Assembly: GCF_001746295.1 (NCBI RefSeq)
Contig: NZ_MJAH01000001.1
Location: 119,192-183,191, forward strand
Direction of reading: 5' to 3'
Length of the DNA: 64,000 nucleotides
DNA from: Streptomyces sp. LUP47B
GTDB lineage: Bacteria; Actinomycetota; Actinomycetes; Streptomycetales; Streptomycetaceae
Shown: in pieces, positions 37,271 through 46,125 of the stretch
Numbering within the stretch: the first letter of the stretch is position 1
Layout: every line of letters begins with the position of its first letter
Translations under genes and position numbers: made by a program
Notes under the pieces: model-generated
What the model was told of the DNA's origin: nothing
The model's input: only the letters and a program-made list of their open reading frames with translations
The model's database searches: none

Positions 37271-38644
37271 ATGCAACGTCTGGCCCTGCGCTGCGCTCTC
37301 GCCCTCTCGCTTGGCCTCACCGCCGTTGGCACGCTCGCAGCCCCCTCCGCCTCGGCCGCCACCGGCACGATCACCGGCCTGGCCGGCAAGTGCCTCGACG
37401 TGGCCGGAGCAAGTTCGGCCGACGGCACAGCCGTACTGCTCTACGACTGCAACGGCACCACTGCTCAGCAGTGGACGGTCGGTTCCGACGGCACTATCCG
37501 GGCGCTCGGCAAGTGCCTTGACGTCACTGGCAGTTCGACCGCCAACGGGGCCCAGCTCCAGCTCTGGACATGCGGTGGCGGCGCCAACCAGAAGTGGACA
37601 GTCAGCGCCGCCCGCGACATCGTCAACCCGGCCGCCAACAAGTGCCTGGACGTCACCGGCAACTCCTCCGCCAACGGCACCCGCACCCAGATCTGGACCT
37701 GCACCGGAGCCGCCAACCAGAAGTGGAACGCGCCCGCCGCCGACGGCGGCACGACTCCCCCAAACTCCGCACCGATGGCCGTTGCGCCCTACCTCTACAA
37801 CGGCTGGGGCAATCCGCCCAGCCCTACGACTGTCATGAACGCGACCGGCGTGAAGTGGTTCACGCTGGCTTTCGTCCTGAGCAACGGCTACTGCAACCCG
37901 CAGTGGGACGGCGGCCGCGCGCTGACAGGCGGAGTCGACCAGCAGACGATCAGCACAGTGCGTGCGAACGGCGGCGATGTCGTCCCGTCCTTCGGCGGCT
38001 ACAGCGGCAACAAGCTGGAGAGTTCCTGCTCCAGCGCCGGCGAGCTGGCGGCGGCGTACCAGAAGGTCATCAGCACCTACTCGCTGAAGGCGATAGACAT
38101 CGACCTGGAGGCCGACGCGTACAGCAACCCCACCGTGCAGCAACGGACCGTGGACGCGCTCAAGACCGTCAAGGCCAGCAACCCGGGCATCAAGGTGTAC
38201 GTCACCATCGGCACCGGGCAGAGCGGTCCCGACACGAGCCTGATCAACCGAGCCGCATCCTCCGGGCTGACCGTGGACGCCTGGACAATCATGCCGTTCG
38301 ACTTCGGCGGCGCCGGCCAGAACATGGGCACCCTCACCCAGCGGGCGGCCGAGGGGCTGAAGACCGCGCTGAAGAACGCGTACGGCTACAGCGACGACGC
38401 GGCCTACCGCGCCATGGGCATCTCGTCGATGAACGGCATCACCGACGACAACGAGACCGTCACCACCACCGACTTCCAGACCATCCTCGGCTACGCGCAG
38501 GCCCATCACCTGGCGCGGTTGACGTTCTGGTCCGCGAACCGTGACCGCCCCTGTGCGGGTGCCTACCCGAACGACGACACCTGCTCGGGCGTGAGCCAGA
38601 GCAACTGGCAGTTCACCAGCATCTTCGCCCGGTACACCGGCTGA
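37271..38644 (+). CDS. Secreted GH18-like chitinase with ricin-B lectin domain
   Basis: A 457-residue protein with a signal peptide (MQRLALRCALALSLGLTAVG to A-S-A). An N-terminal ricin-type beta-trefoil/CBM13 of about residues 35-155 has three Q-x-W-type repeats (CLDVAGASSADGTAVLLYDC, GKCLDVTGSSTANGAQLQLW, NKCLDVTGNSSANGTRTQIW). A GH18 TIM barrel follows. The strand-4 motif is LKAIDIDLEADA, keeping D-x-D-x-E with the catalytic Glu, though the first Asp of DxxDxDxE is Lys. VYVTIGTGQ and WTIMPFDFGG fit the bacterial GH18 set with D-x-x-M-x-Y/F. The DasR-like promoter site supports a chitin/GlcNAc role. Confidence 0.87.
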   Translation: MQRLALRCALALSLGLTAVGTLAAPSASAATGTITGLAGKCLDVAGASSADGTAVLLYDCNGTTAQQWTVGSDGTIRALGKCLDVTGSSTANGAQLQLWTCGGGANQKWTVSAARDIVNPAANKCLDVTGNSSANGTRTQIWTCTGAANQKWNAPAADGGTTPPNSAPMAVAPYLYNGWGNPPSPTTVMNATGVKWFTLAFVLSNGYCNPQWDGGRALTGGVDQQTISTVRANGGDVVPSFGGYSGNKLESSCSSAGELAAAYQKVISTYSLKAIDIDLEADAYSNPTVQQRTVDALKTVKASNPGIKVYVTIGTGQSGPDTSLINRAASSGLTVDAWTIMPFDFGGAGQNMGTLTQRAAEGLKTALKNAYGYSDDAAYRAMGISSMNGITDDNETVTTTDFQTILGYAQAHHLARLTFWSANRDRPCAGAYPNDDTCSGVSQSNWQFTSIFARYTG

Positions 38645-38860
38645 CGCACGCACTCCGCACCCGAACCCCGACTCCGCGCACCACAGCAGTATCCGTGCTC
38701 CGAGCAGAAACCGACCAGCCCCCTCCCCTGACGAGAGCGCTCATGGCGACGGCCGGCCACCAGGTGAAGGGCAACCGGACACCCGCGAGCCATCCGACTA
38801 CGGCAGCCATCGCCATCTGAGCAACTACCCGTAGACCACACGGAAAGGATCGACCAGAAG

Positions 38861-40159
38861 ATGAGCACCGTCCGATCCGGCTCCACCCGCGCACTGCTGC
38901 GGGTCCTGCTCCTGCTGGCCACACTGCTGGGCCTCACGGCCGTACCGCCCGTCGCACAGGCGAGCACCGCCGCGACCCCGTTCAGGGTCCTCGCCCTGTA
39001 CAGCGGCACTTACGACGCGGCGCACATCGACTTCGACAAGGAGGCGAACGTATGGTTCCCGCAGCAGGCGGCCGCCAACGGCTTCACCTACACGGCCAGT
39101 ACCAACTGGGACCTGCTCGCCAACGGCGGGGTCAACGCCTACCAAGTCGTCTTATTTCTGGATGATCTGCCGCAGACATCCGCCCAACGCTCCGGTTTCG
39201 AGGCGTACATGAGGGGTGGGGGCGGCTTCATGGGCTTCCACGTCTCGGCGTTCACGACCGACGCGGCAAGCTGGTCCTGGTACCACAACACATTCCTGGG
39301 TTCAGGCAACTTCGCGTCCAACACCTGGGGGCCGACCGCGGTAACCCTGAAGGTCGAGGACCACACGAGCCCGGCCACCGTGAACCTGCCGGCCACCTTC
39401 ACCTCGTCGGTCAGCGAGTGGTACAGCTGGTCCACGGACCTGCGGCAGAACCCGGACATCAAGATCCTGGCATCGATCGACCCCAGCAGTTTTCCGGTCG
39501 GCACCGACCCCAACCAATCCTGGTACAGCGGCTATTACCCGATCCTGTGGACCAACACGAAGTACCGGATGCTGTACGCAAACTTCGGCCACAACGCGAT
39601 GAAATACACGACCAACACACGGCTCTCCTCCACGTTCGCAAGCGCGACCCAGAACCGATTCCTGCTTGACGGGCTCAAGTGGCTGGGCGGGGGCGGAACC
39701 ACGACCCCGCCGACCGGCGACCAGATCTCCGAGACCGCCTGGTACACCGTTCAGAACGGCGGTAACGGCACGTGCGTGGACGCCCGTTCGGCAGCCACCG
39801 TAAACGGGACGGCAATCCAGCAGTACGCCTGCAACGGCACAACCGCGCAGCAGTACCAATTCCGGAGCACCGACAGCGGGTACATGCAGATCACCGCCCG
39901 CGGCAACCCCGCGCAGGTGATCGACGTGACCGACCGCTCGACGGCGGACAACGCGCCGTTGCAGCTGTGGGCCTACTCCGGTGGCACGAATCAGCAATGG
40001 CAGCCGGTGCGTGAGACAAGCGGGCGCTATCACTTCGTCGCCCGGCACAGCGGCAAGTGTCTGACGGCCGCCCCAATACCGACGAACAGTATCCAGCTCA
40101 CCAAGCGGACCTGCGACGGATCGGCCACGCAGGACTTCCAGCTCACTGCACAGTCGTGA
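38861..40159 (+). CDS. Secreted ThuA-domain protein with ricin-B lectin domain
   Basis: A 432-residue secreted protein: signal peptide LLRVLLLLATLLGLTAVPPV ending near A-Q-A. A ThuA/class I glutamine amidotransferase-like domain of about residues 40-265 follows (FRVLALYSGTYDAAHIDFDK, GGGGFMGFHVSAFTT, WYSGYYPILWTNTKYRMLYA). After a T-T-T-P-P linker comes a C-terminal ricin-type trefoil (CVDARSAATVNGTAIQQYAC, GNPAQVIDVTDRSTADNAPL, SGKCLTAAPIPTNSIQLTKR). ThuA domains are found in carbohydrate-active proteins, but their reaction is poorly defined. It follows the GH18 gene by 216 bp and shares its lectin type, suggesting a shared polysaccharide target. Confidence 0.85.
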   Translation: MSTVRSGSTRALLRVLLLLATLLGLTAVPPVAQASTAATPFRVLALYSGTYDAAHIDFDKEANVWFPQQAAANGFTYTASTNWDLLANGGVNAYQVVLFLDDLPQTSAQRSGFEAYMRGGGGFMGFHVSAFTTDAASWSWYHNTFLGSGNFASNTWGPTAVTLKVEDHTSPATVNLPATFTSSVSEWYSWSTDLRQNPDIKILASIDPSSFPVGTDPNQSWYSGYYPILWTNTKYRMLYANFGHNAMKYTTNTRLSSTFASATQNRFLLDGLKWLGGGGTTTPPTGDQISETAWYTVQNGGNGTCVDARSAATVNGTAIQQYACNGTTAQQYQFRSTDSGYMQITARGNPAQVIDVTDRSTADNAPLQLWAYSGGTNQQWQPVRETSGRYHFVARHSGKCLTAAPIPTNSIQLTKRTCDGSATQDFQLTAQS

Positions 40160-40178
40160 GCCACCGCACGGCTGGGCA

Positions 40179-40267
40179 TAACTGGCCCTGACAAAGCCTC
40201 TGGATGTGTTGGTGGGTGATCAGGCAGACGGCGATTCCCAGGAACTCACTTTTGTTAGAGCCAGTTA
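40179..40267. repeat. MITE-like IS remnant with both ends
   Basis: The left end TAACTGGCCCTGACAAA (40179-40195) and right end TTTGTTAGAGCCAGTTA (40251-40267) are inverted repeats matching at 15 of 17 positions, with 55 bp between. The right end, inverted, gives ACTGGCTCTAACAAA, identical to the IS end at 36061-36075. It is therefore an internally deleted copy of the same IS family. Its right end supplies the stop codon of the adjacent hydrolase pseudogene. Confidence 0.7.
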
Positions 40268-41141
40268 CGCCGCTGGGGTTGCGTCCCGGGGAGCGTCTGC
40301 GGGGTGGGTGAACTCACGGATGTGCGTGCGAGTTCTGTCGGCTGGTCCAGAGGGATGAGAGTGTAGCTGTCCGCGATGTCGACCAGTCGTCCGTGAGGGA
40401 GCAGTTCGGCGAGGCGTCGGCCGTGCTCGGGGGGCATCACGCGGTCGCCGCTCGCCCAGACCACCAGGGCGGGACGCTCGAAGCTCGGCAGGCGTTCGGC
40501 TGCGGCGAGCAGGAGTTCGGCGTCGGCCGGCGCGGCTCGAAGCATTCGTACGGCGTCGTAGCGAACCCCGGGCTGCTTCATGACCGGCCGCTCCACCGGG
40601 CGGTGGCGGCGTCTCCGCGCAGGGTCAGCCACCCGAACGCGAAGGGCAGGCGCCGGAGCGGCCGCAGCCTCATCTGCTGCATGAACAGTCCGAACATGCG
40701 GGGCGGGAGCTTGACGGTGAGCGCAAGGGTCTTGCCTGTCAGGCCCGGCGGGAAGTTGTCGAACGCGTCGCATGAAACGAGCACAGCCCTTCCCACACGT
40801 GCGGCCCCGTCACACATGAGCAGTTGGACGAGTGCTCCGCCGGTGTCGTTGCCGACGAGGGTGACGTCGTGGAGATCGAGGCGGTCGAGGAACTCCGTGA
40901 CCAGCCGTGCGATGCCGGGCAGCGACAGGTCGGCGTCGGCGGACATCGAGTGACGGTGCGCGCCGAACGGCAGGGTCGGTGCGATGCACCGGTGGTCGGC
41001 GGACAGGTCGGCGATCGGCCCGTCCCACAGCGAGGCGTCCATCATCCATCCGTGCAGGAGCACGACCGTAGGGCCCTCGCCGCCGGTGTCCTCGTAGGCG
41101 ATTGTTCCGGTGGACAGTTCGATCTCCCTCACGGCGATCAC
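40255..41141 (-). pseudogene. Alpha/beta hydrolase, frameshifted
   Basis: From GTG 41141 (overlapping the upstream stop): GPTVVLLHGWMMDASLWDGP with the oxyanion H-G, LVGNDTGGALVQLLMCDG with a nucleophile elbow carrying Asp (haloalkane-dehalogenase/epoxide-hydrolase type), then RLPFAFGWLTLRGDAATARW. The frame shifts near 40590 and continues as RPVMKQPGVRYDAVRMLRAA, PALVVWASGDRVMPPEHGRR and VDIADSYTLIPLDQP (catalytic Asp; the His region is altered). The last residues before the stop come from the MITE-like remnant. It probably no longer yields a full enzyme. Confidence 0.75.
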
Positions 41142-41701
41142 CTTCCTGTCCGTTGGCGCAGTGCGGAGTCCTCCGGTGCCGCCGGGAGTTCGTCGGGCGG
41201 CGAAGCCGGTGTTTCCTGCTGGGGGCCGTGCGACGTTCTCGTCGCGTCGGCGATCAGAGCTCCGAACGCGAGCACGGCCGCGCTGGTCCGCACGCTGTGG
41301 GCGATCTGCCAGCGATCACGTACGGACGCCCAGTCCGCGGGCGGTGCCTGCACGCTCCAGTCGAGCTGGTCGGCGTTGATGGGCATGTTGATCACGAGGG
41401 TCAGGGCGAGGACCCCGACCAGCAGGGTGAGTGCCGTCAGCATCCACCAGGAGGTGCGTCTTCCCTGCCTGAACGTGGAGGCGACGAGCAGTCCTGTGAT
41501 GATCAGTGCAGGCAGGAGCGTGACGACCGCAAGCTTGTCCAGTGCATCGAGTTCGACCTGACGGACCTGGGTGTAGACGTGACGGTCGAAACCCCGCAGG
41601 GACCGTTCGAGGACGAGTACGGCGACGAGGAAGCCTGTGAAGACGCCCGTGAACAACAAGCCGGCCCCTCGCGCCGCCTTGGCAACCGGGCTGTACGGCA
41701 T
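41138..41701 (-). CDS. DUF1772-like membrane protein
   Basis: A 187-residue protein from ATG 41701. Four membrane segments are visible: GLLFTGVFTGFLVAVLVLER, VVTLLPALIITGLLVAS, WWMLTALTLLVGVLALTLVI and a final VRTSAAVLAFGALIAD. The N-INMPINADQLDW motif matches the DUF1772 (anthrone oxygenase-like) family. It lies between the NmrA-type gene and the hydrolase and is coupled to both. The family includes enzymes acting on anthrones, but many are of unknown function. Confidence 0.72.
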   Translation of the reverse strand: MPYSPVAKAARGAGLLFTGVFTGFLVAVLVLERSLRGFDRHVYTQVRQVELDALDKLAVVTLLPALIITGLLVASTFRQGRRTSWWMLTALTLLVGVLALTLVINMPINADQLDWSVQAPPADWASVRDRWQIAHSVRTSAAVLAFGALIADATRTSHGPQQETPASPPDELPAAPEDSALRQRTGR

Positions 41702-41730
41702 CTTCGTCTCTCCTCTCCGGCGCCGCGGGT

Positions 41731-42591
41731 TCATGAGCCGACCGGGGGCCTGAAAGCGGCGCTGTTCTCGGCGGCCCAGGCGGCGAAGGTGAGTGCCGGG
41801 CGGCCCAGGAGTTGCTCCACGGTGTCCGTGGAGGGGCCCGGCTTGTTCGCATAATCGGCAAGGGAGCCGAGGAGCCGGTCGGGAATGTCCTCGGCGAGGC
41901 CCTGGTCGAGCATGGCCTGGCGGACCTGAGCGGGGGCGAGTTCCTGGAAGGCCAGGTCCCAGCCGATGGCTTCGCCGATGAGCCGGACCTTGTCCCGCTG
42001 GTCGAGCGACTGTGGGCCGGTGAGCAGGTAGGCGCGGCCCGCATGCACCGCGTGCGCACGGTCGGCGAGTGCCCGTACGGCCACCTCCGCGACGTCGCGC
42101 TGATGGATCGGCGAAGTCACCGCGTCGCCGTAGGCGCCCCGTACGACGCCGGTCGCGCGGATCTGCGGAGCCCAGGCCAGAGCGTTGGCGGCGAAATCGG
42201 CGCACCGCAGGAACGTCCACTGCAGACCGGAGCGCCTGACCGCTTCCTCCACCGCCCTGAACTCGTCGGCGAACCGCCGGTGGCCGGCAGGGTGTTCCAC
42301 GGTCGAGGCCGACAATGTCACCACCCGCCGCGCGCCCCGCGCCGCGGCCAGCGCCAGCAGCTCAGCGGCGGCTCCACTGACAGCACGTGGGCTGAGCAGG
42401 ACCGCCTCCACGCCGTCCGGCAGTGCTGTGAGGCTGTCCGGCCTGGACGGATCCCCGGTCACCACCTGCGCACCATCGGGCAGAACGGCGGCTGGATCGC
42501 GGGTGACCGCCACCACCTTCTCACCGGCCTGAAGCAAGAGGCGGACCGCTTCCCGTCCGACGCTCCCTGTCGCTCCGATCACCACGAACAT
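41731..42591 (-). CDS. NmrA-like NAD(P)-binding protein
   Basis: A 286-residue atypical short-chain dehydrogenase/NmrA protein. MFVVIGATGSVGREAVRLLL is the G-x-x-G-x-x-G dinucleotide site, VVAVTRDPAAVLPDGAQVV the next strand, and RRVVTLSASTVEHPAGHRRF and LQWTFLRCADFAANALAWAP the rest of the fold. The Y-x-x-x-K catalytic pair is absent, as usual for NmrA-type proteins (redox sensors or quinone reductases). It is divergent from marR across operator-like repeats. Confidence 0.85.
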   Translation of the reverse strand: MFVVIGATGSVGREAVRLLLQAGEKVVAVTRDPAAVLPDGAQVVTGDPSRPDSLTALPDGVEAVLLSPRAVSGAAAELLALAAARGARRVVTLSASTVEHPAGHRRFADEFRAVEEAVRRSGLQWTFLRCADFAANALAWAPQIRATGVVRGAYGDAVTSPIHQRDVAEVAVRALADRAHAVHAGRAYLLTGPQSLDQRDKVRLIGEAIGWDLAFQELAPAQVRQAMLDQGLAEDIPDRLLGSLADYANKPGPSTDTVEQLLGRPALTFAAWAAENSAAFRPPVGS

Positions 42592-42629
42592 GACGGTGCC
42601 CCCTTCATCCGGCCCTCGTTCGAGTGCCG

Positions 42630-42686
42630 TAATATACGAGAACCGTAGCATATTAGTTTGAGGGGCGTACATTATGGTTCCCGTAT
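42630..42686. promoter_or_regulatory. MarR-type operators in divergent promoter
   Basis: An ATACGAGAACCGT motif at 42634-42646 is repeated in inverted orientation as ATGGTTCCCGTAT at 42674-42686 (reverse complement ATACGGGAACCAT), and TAATAT...ATATTA frame the first. The second half-site covers the marR start codon. The arrangement suggests autorepression and control of the NmrA gene. Confidence 0.55.
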
Positions 42687-43159
42687 CATCTGAGGATGCG
42701 GACCGTCGTCGACGGCGGGCCACCGTCGAGGTCAAGCAGGGACTGCGGGAGCTGGGCGCCGAGCTGACTCTGCTCAACCGCCGGGTCGGCACGCGCCTTG
42801 GACTCAAGGACATCGACCTCGACTGCCTCGACCTCATCAACACCCACGGCCCACTGAGCCCGACCGCGCTGGCCCGACGGGCCGGGCTGCACGCCGCCAC
42901 GACGACAGGGGTTCTCGACCGGCTCGAACGTGCCGGCTGGGTGGCCCGCGACCGCGACCCGGCGGACCGCCGGGCCTTCCTGGTCCGAGCCCTGCGCGAC
43001 CGCAACGCCGAACTGCTGGAGCTCTTCGCCGGGATGAACTCCTCGGTGGACCGGATCTGCGCCGATTACGACGACGCCGACCTCGAACGGCTCGCCGACT
43101 TCCTCCGCCGCACAGCCGACGCCGGGCGAAACGCGGCCGAGGAACTGGCCGGCAACTGA
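42674..43159 (+). CDS. MarR family transcriptional regulator
   Basis: A 161-residue winged-helix regulator: LDLINTHGPLSPTALARRAG, LHAATTTGVLDRLERAGWVA (recognition helix) and RDRDPADRRAFLVRAL (wing with D-x-R). The ATG at 42674 has GAGGGG about 9 bases upstream. Divergent from the NmrA/DUF1772/hydrolase operon, which it probably represses. Confidence 0.88.
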   Translation: MVPVSSEDADRRRRRATVEVKQGLRELGAELTLLNRRVGTRLGLKDIDLDCLDLINTHGPLSPTALARRAGLHAATTTGVLDRLERAGWVARDRDPADRRAFLVRALRDRNAELLELFAGMNSSVDRICADYDDADLERLADFLRRTADAGRNAAEELAGN

Positions 43160-43538
43160 CGCCCCTCCTCTGACCGGGTGGCGTCCTGCCGACGATCGCA
43201 ACGGGGTGCTGGAGGCCGAAACCAGCGAGCCTGGCATCCACGACGGCCATCACCTCGCTGATTCCGTCACCGGCAACCGGCTGAGCCTTGCCTTCTTCGA
43301 GGACGAAGCCGCCCCTCAGCACACCAGCAACACATCAGGCCAGCCGCCACTCCACACACCAACAAACCCCCCTTCGAGCGTCACCCGGCCTGTCAGGTTG
43401 CGAATAGCGGTGTAGTCCACAGCCGACTGCGCTTGCGCGGGATGTAGGAGACGACGATCAGGTGCCGGACCGGCTGACCGTGCAGGCCGTAGCGATCGAT
43501 GAGTTGGCACGGTCAACTGCCCTCAATGTGAACAATCA
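43160..43538. other. Intergenic stretch with a possible protein remnant
   Basis: Between the convergent marR and sugar-acid kinase genes. On the minus strand (about 43390-43510) GQPVRHLIVVSYIPRKRSRL ends W-T-T-P-L-F-A-T-stop; it looks like a C-terminal protein scrap but I could not place it. Nothing else was recognised. Confidence 0.3.
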
Positions 43539-44579
43539 TCAGGCTGGCTTGGCCCCCCGGTGCCCGTCTTCGCGCCTCTTTATTGCGGACCTCGGTGGCT
43601 CCTCGTACGCCTCCCATTCCTTATCCGTGAGGACGAGGAACTGGTCGACGGTGCTGGGCGGCGGGAGTGGGCCGTGGTCTGCGGTCACCTGCAGGGCGGA
43701 GACCGCTGTGATGTGGCCCATGCGCAGGGCACGGTTCATGGGTTCGCCGCGCATCATGCCGGCGAGAAAGCCTGCTGCGAAGGCGTCGCCCGCGCCTACG
43801 GGCTCGACCACGGCGGCGCGCAGAGCGGGAACTTTCACGGCACCGGCATCGGTGAACGCGGTGGCCTCGCGTGAGCCGTCCTTGACGACGACGATCCGCG
43901 GTTCCGGGAGAAGTTCACGTACGCCGGTGGCGGTCAGGTTCGTACCCCACAGGTCCTGGGCCTCGTCGAGTCCGACGAGGACGATGTCGGCGCGCCCGGC
44001 AAGGCTGCGCAGTACGTGCGAGGCGGTGGTGTCCTTGGGCCACAGTGGGGCGCGGTGGTTGACGTCGAAGCTGATCGCGTAGGGGCGTTCGGCAGCGGGG
44101 ACGGCGAGGGCGCGAGTGACCAGCTCACGGCAGGATGTGGACAGGGCTGGTGTGATGCCGGTGAAGTGCACGACGGCGGCGGTGCGCAGCACCTCGAGGT
44201 CGAGCAGGTCCGGGCCGAGCGCGGACGCCGCGGACCCCTTGCGGTAGTAGTGAACGCGGGTGCCGGTGGGCGCCGGGTCCTTGAACATCAGGCCCGTCTG
44301 CCGGTCGGGGTCGGTGCGTACATGGGTGACCTCGACCCCGGAGGCGGCCACAGCGGCACGTACCCGACTGCCCAGTGGATCGTCGCCGAGTGCCGAGAGC
44401 CAGGTGGCCGACACGCCAAGGTCCGCGAGGTACATCGCCACGTTGGATTCTGCTCCCGCGACCGACAACCGCAGGCGGCGAGCGTCGCCCAGGGGCGCGG
44501 GCGGGTCGGGGGCGAGAGCTGCCATGGTCTCGCCGATGCAGACCACGCGTCCTCGTGCCGGACGCCAGCTGTCCGTCAT
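43539..44579 (-). CDS. PfkB-family 2-keto-3-deoxy-sugar-acid kinase
   Basis: A 346-residue ribokinase-fold enzyme. It begins RVVCIGETMAALAPDPPAPL, has GAESNVAMYLADLGVSATWL (sugar-binding G-G/A-x-x-N-V-A), a central DVNHRAPLWPKD, and the C-terminal EPVGAGDAFAAGFLAGMMRG with the catalytic Asp. It matches KdgK/DgoK-like 2-dehydro-3-deoxygluconate or galactonate kinases. ATGA overlap with the lactonase places it last in the galactonate operon. With DgoD and the aldolase upstream, it should phosphorylate 2-keto-3-deoxy-galactonate to the 6-phosphate. Confidence 0.87.
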   Translation of the reverse strand: MTDSWRPARGRVVCIGETMAALAPDPPAPLGDARRLRLSVAGAESNVAMYLADLGVSATWLSALGDDPLGSRVRAAVAASGVEVTHVRTDPDRQTGLMFKDPAPTGTRVHYYRKGSAASALGPDLLDLEVLRTAAVVHFTGITPALSTSCRELVTRALAVPAAERPYAISFDVNHRAPLWPKDTTASHVLRSLAGRADIVLVGLDEAQDLWGTNLTATGVRELLPEPRIVVVKDGSREATAFTDAGAVKVPALRAAVVEPVGAGDAFAAGFLAGMMRGEPMNRALRMGHITAVSALQVTADHGPLPPPSTVDQFLVLTDKEWEAYEEPPRSAIKRREDGHRGAKPA

Positions 44580-45466
44580 GCGAGGCCTCCGGCCACGGGT
44601 GCCGACGGGTTGAGCCGGAACGCAGGCGTCGGCGTGCCGGGCACCTCGACGGGAATGCTGAAGACTGCGCCGTCGTAGGGGCCGGGGGCGTCGAGGCCCA
44701 CGGTAGCGGTGGTGACGTGCAGCAGCGTGCCTTCGAGGCAGACGCCGGCAGGCTGTCCGGCAGGAAGGCGCACGATCCGGTCGAGGGTGCCGTGTGGGAG
44801 GTACCGGCGGACTGTGCCGGTACCCCAGACGGCGCACCACAGGGCGCCTTCGGCGTCGACCGTCATGCCGTCCGGGCTGCCCTCGTCCACGGTGAGGAAG
44901 TTCTGGGGGGCGCCGATGGTGCCGGTGTCGGGGTCGATCGGGTATTTGCGGATGACGGCGTGGGCGCTGTCGGCCAGGTACATGGTGCGGCCATCGGCAG
45001 TGAAGGCCGGGCCGTTGGGGATGGTGAGCCCTTTCAGGGCAGGGGTAACGGTGCCGTCGTGGTCGACGCGGTAGACGGTGCCCGCGCCCTCGGTGGTGTT
45101 GTAGGCCATGCTGCCCGCCCAGAAGCGGCCCGAGGGATCTGCGACTCCGTCGTTCATGCGCATGTCCGGTCCGGGGCGATCCTCGGGCGTGGCGAGCCAG
45201 GTGGTGATGCCTTCCGCAGAGAGGAGGCAGACGCCGGTACCGGCAGCGGCGATCCAGGTGCCGGGCCGGCCGGCGACGGGTGCCACCGCACCCAGCGAGA
45301 CGGGGAGCCGGAGCACCTCGCAAAGCGGGGAATGGGGGTCGCCAGGGGCGGTGAGCAGGCGGCCCTTGAGAATGTCCACCAGGACGATGCCGTCGCCGGT
45401 CCAGCGGATGCCCTCGCCAAGTTCGAGGCGGTCGGGCCGGGTTGGCCGGAGTTGCTGCTCGGTCAT
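44576..45466 (-). CDS. SMP-30/gluconolactonase-family sugar lactonase
   Basis: A 296-residue six-bladed beta-propeller. ELGEGIRWTGDGIVLVDILK has the metal-ligand Glu, DMRMNDGVADPSGRFWAGSM the Asn/Asp ligands, IPNGPAFTADGRTMYLADSA a third, and GSPDGMTVDAEGALWCAVWG the last Asp. This is the divalent-metal lactonase set. It overlaps the aldolase stop and the kinase start. In this operon it would hydrolyse D-galactono-lactone made by the SDR dehydrogenase to galactonate. Confidence 0.9.
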   Translation of the reverse strand: MTEQQLRPTRPDRLELGEGIRWTGDGIVLVDILKGRLLTAPGDPHSPLCEVLRLPVSLGAVAPVAGRPGTWIAAAGTGVCLLSAEGITTWLATPEDRPGPDMRMNDGVADPSGRFWAGSMAYNTTEGAGTVYRVDHDGTVTPALKGLTIPNGPAFTADGRTMYLADSAHAVIRKYPIDPDTGTIGAPQNFLTVDEGSPDGMTVDAEGALWCAVWGTGTVRRYLPHGTLDRIVRLPAGQPAGVCLEGTLLHVTTATVGLDAPGPYDGAVFSIPVEVPGTPTPAFRLNPSAPVAGGLA

Positions 45467-46095
45467 GCGCTGGCCTCCTCAACGGTGGCGCGGAAGGCGC
45501 GGGCACGCTCCCGCAGAGCGGCGAGGCTGCCGCCGTCGGCCGCATCGGCGACGAGCGGGGAGCCGACACCGACGGCAGTGGCACCGGCGGCGAGATAGGC
45601 GCGGGCGGCATCGAGGTCCACGCCGCCGACGGGCACGAACACGGCGTCCGGGAAGGGAGCGCGCAGGGCCTTGAGGTAGGCCGGTCCCCCGATGTCGCCG
45701 GCCGGGAAAAGCTTGAGCGCGTCGGTGTGCTGAGCGCGGGCGGCGATGATCTCGGTGGGGGTCATGACTCCTGCGAGGACCGGTAGTCCGAGGTCGCGTG
45801 CAGTGACGGAGCCCGCGCCGAGCCCGGGGGTGACGGCGAAGGTGGCGCCGGCATCCCGCGAGGCGTGCGCGTCGTCGGCGGTCAGCACGGTACCCGCGCC
45901 GATCGGCCGGTCCGGTCCGAGTTCCGCGGCGGTTCGTGCGATGACGCCGAGCGCGTCGGCACCGCTGAGGGACACCTCGATGAGATCGATACCCTCCTCG
46001 GCCAGCGCAAGTACGGTGCGCAGCGCGGCGTCCGGGTCGCTTCCGCGGACAATGGCGACGAGACGGCGGTCGGCCAGGGCGGCTCGAAGGTCCAC
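45463..46095 (-). CDS. KDPG/KDPGal aldolase (Eda/DgoA type)
   Basis: A 210-residue class I aldolase. RLVAIVRGSDPDAALRTVLA holds the phosphate/catalytic Arg, EGIDLIEVSLSGADALGVIA the catalytic Glu, GAGTVLTADDAHASRDAGAT follows, and HTDALKLFPAGDIGGPAYLK carries the Schiff-base Lys. It cleaves 2-keto-3-deoxy-6-phospho-galactonate (or -gluconate) to pyruvate and glyceraldehyde-3-phosphate. It overlaps the lactonase by 4 bases. Confidence 0.9.
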   Translation of the reverse strand: MDLRAALADRRLVAIVRGSDPDAALRTVLALAEEGIDLIEVSLSGADALGVIARTAAELGPDRPIGAGTVLTADDAHASRDAGATFAVTPGLGAGSVTARDLGLPVLAGVMTPTEIIAARAQHTDALKLFPAGDIGGPAYLKALRAPFPDAVFVPVGGVDLDAARAYLAAGATAVGVGSPLVADAADGGSLAALRERARAFRATVEEASA

Positions 46096-46125
46096 GAGCA
46101 GGGGCTCCTTCTGTATCGATTTTCG

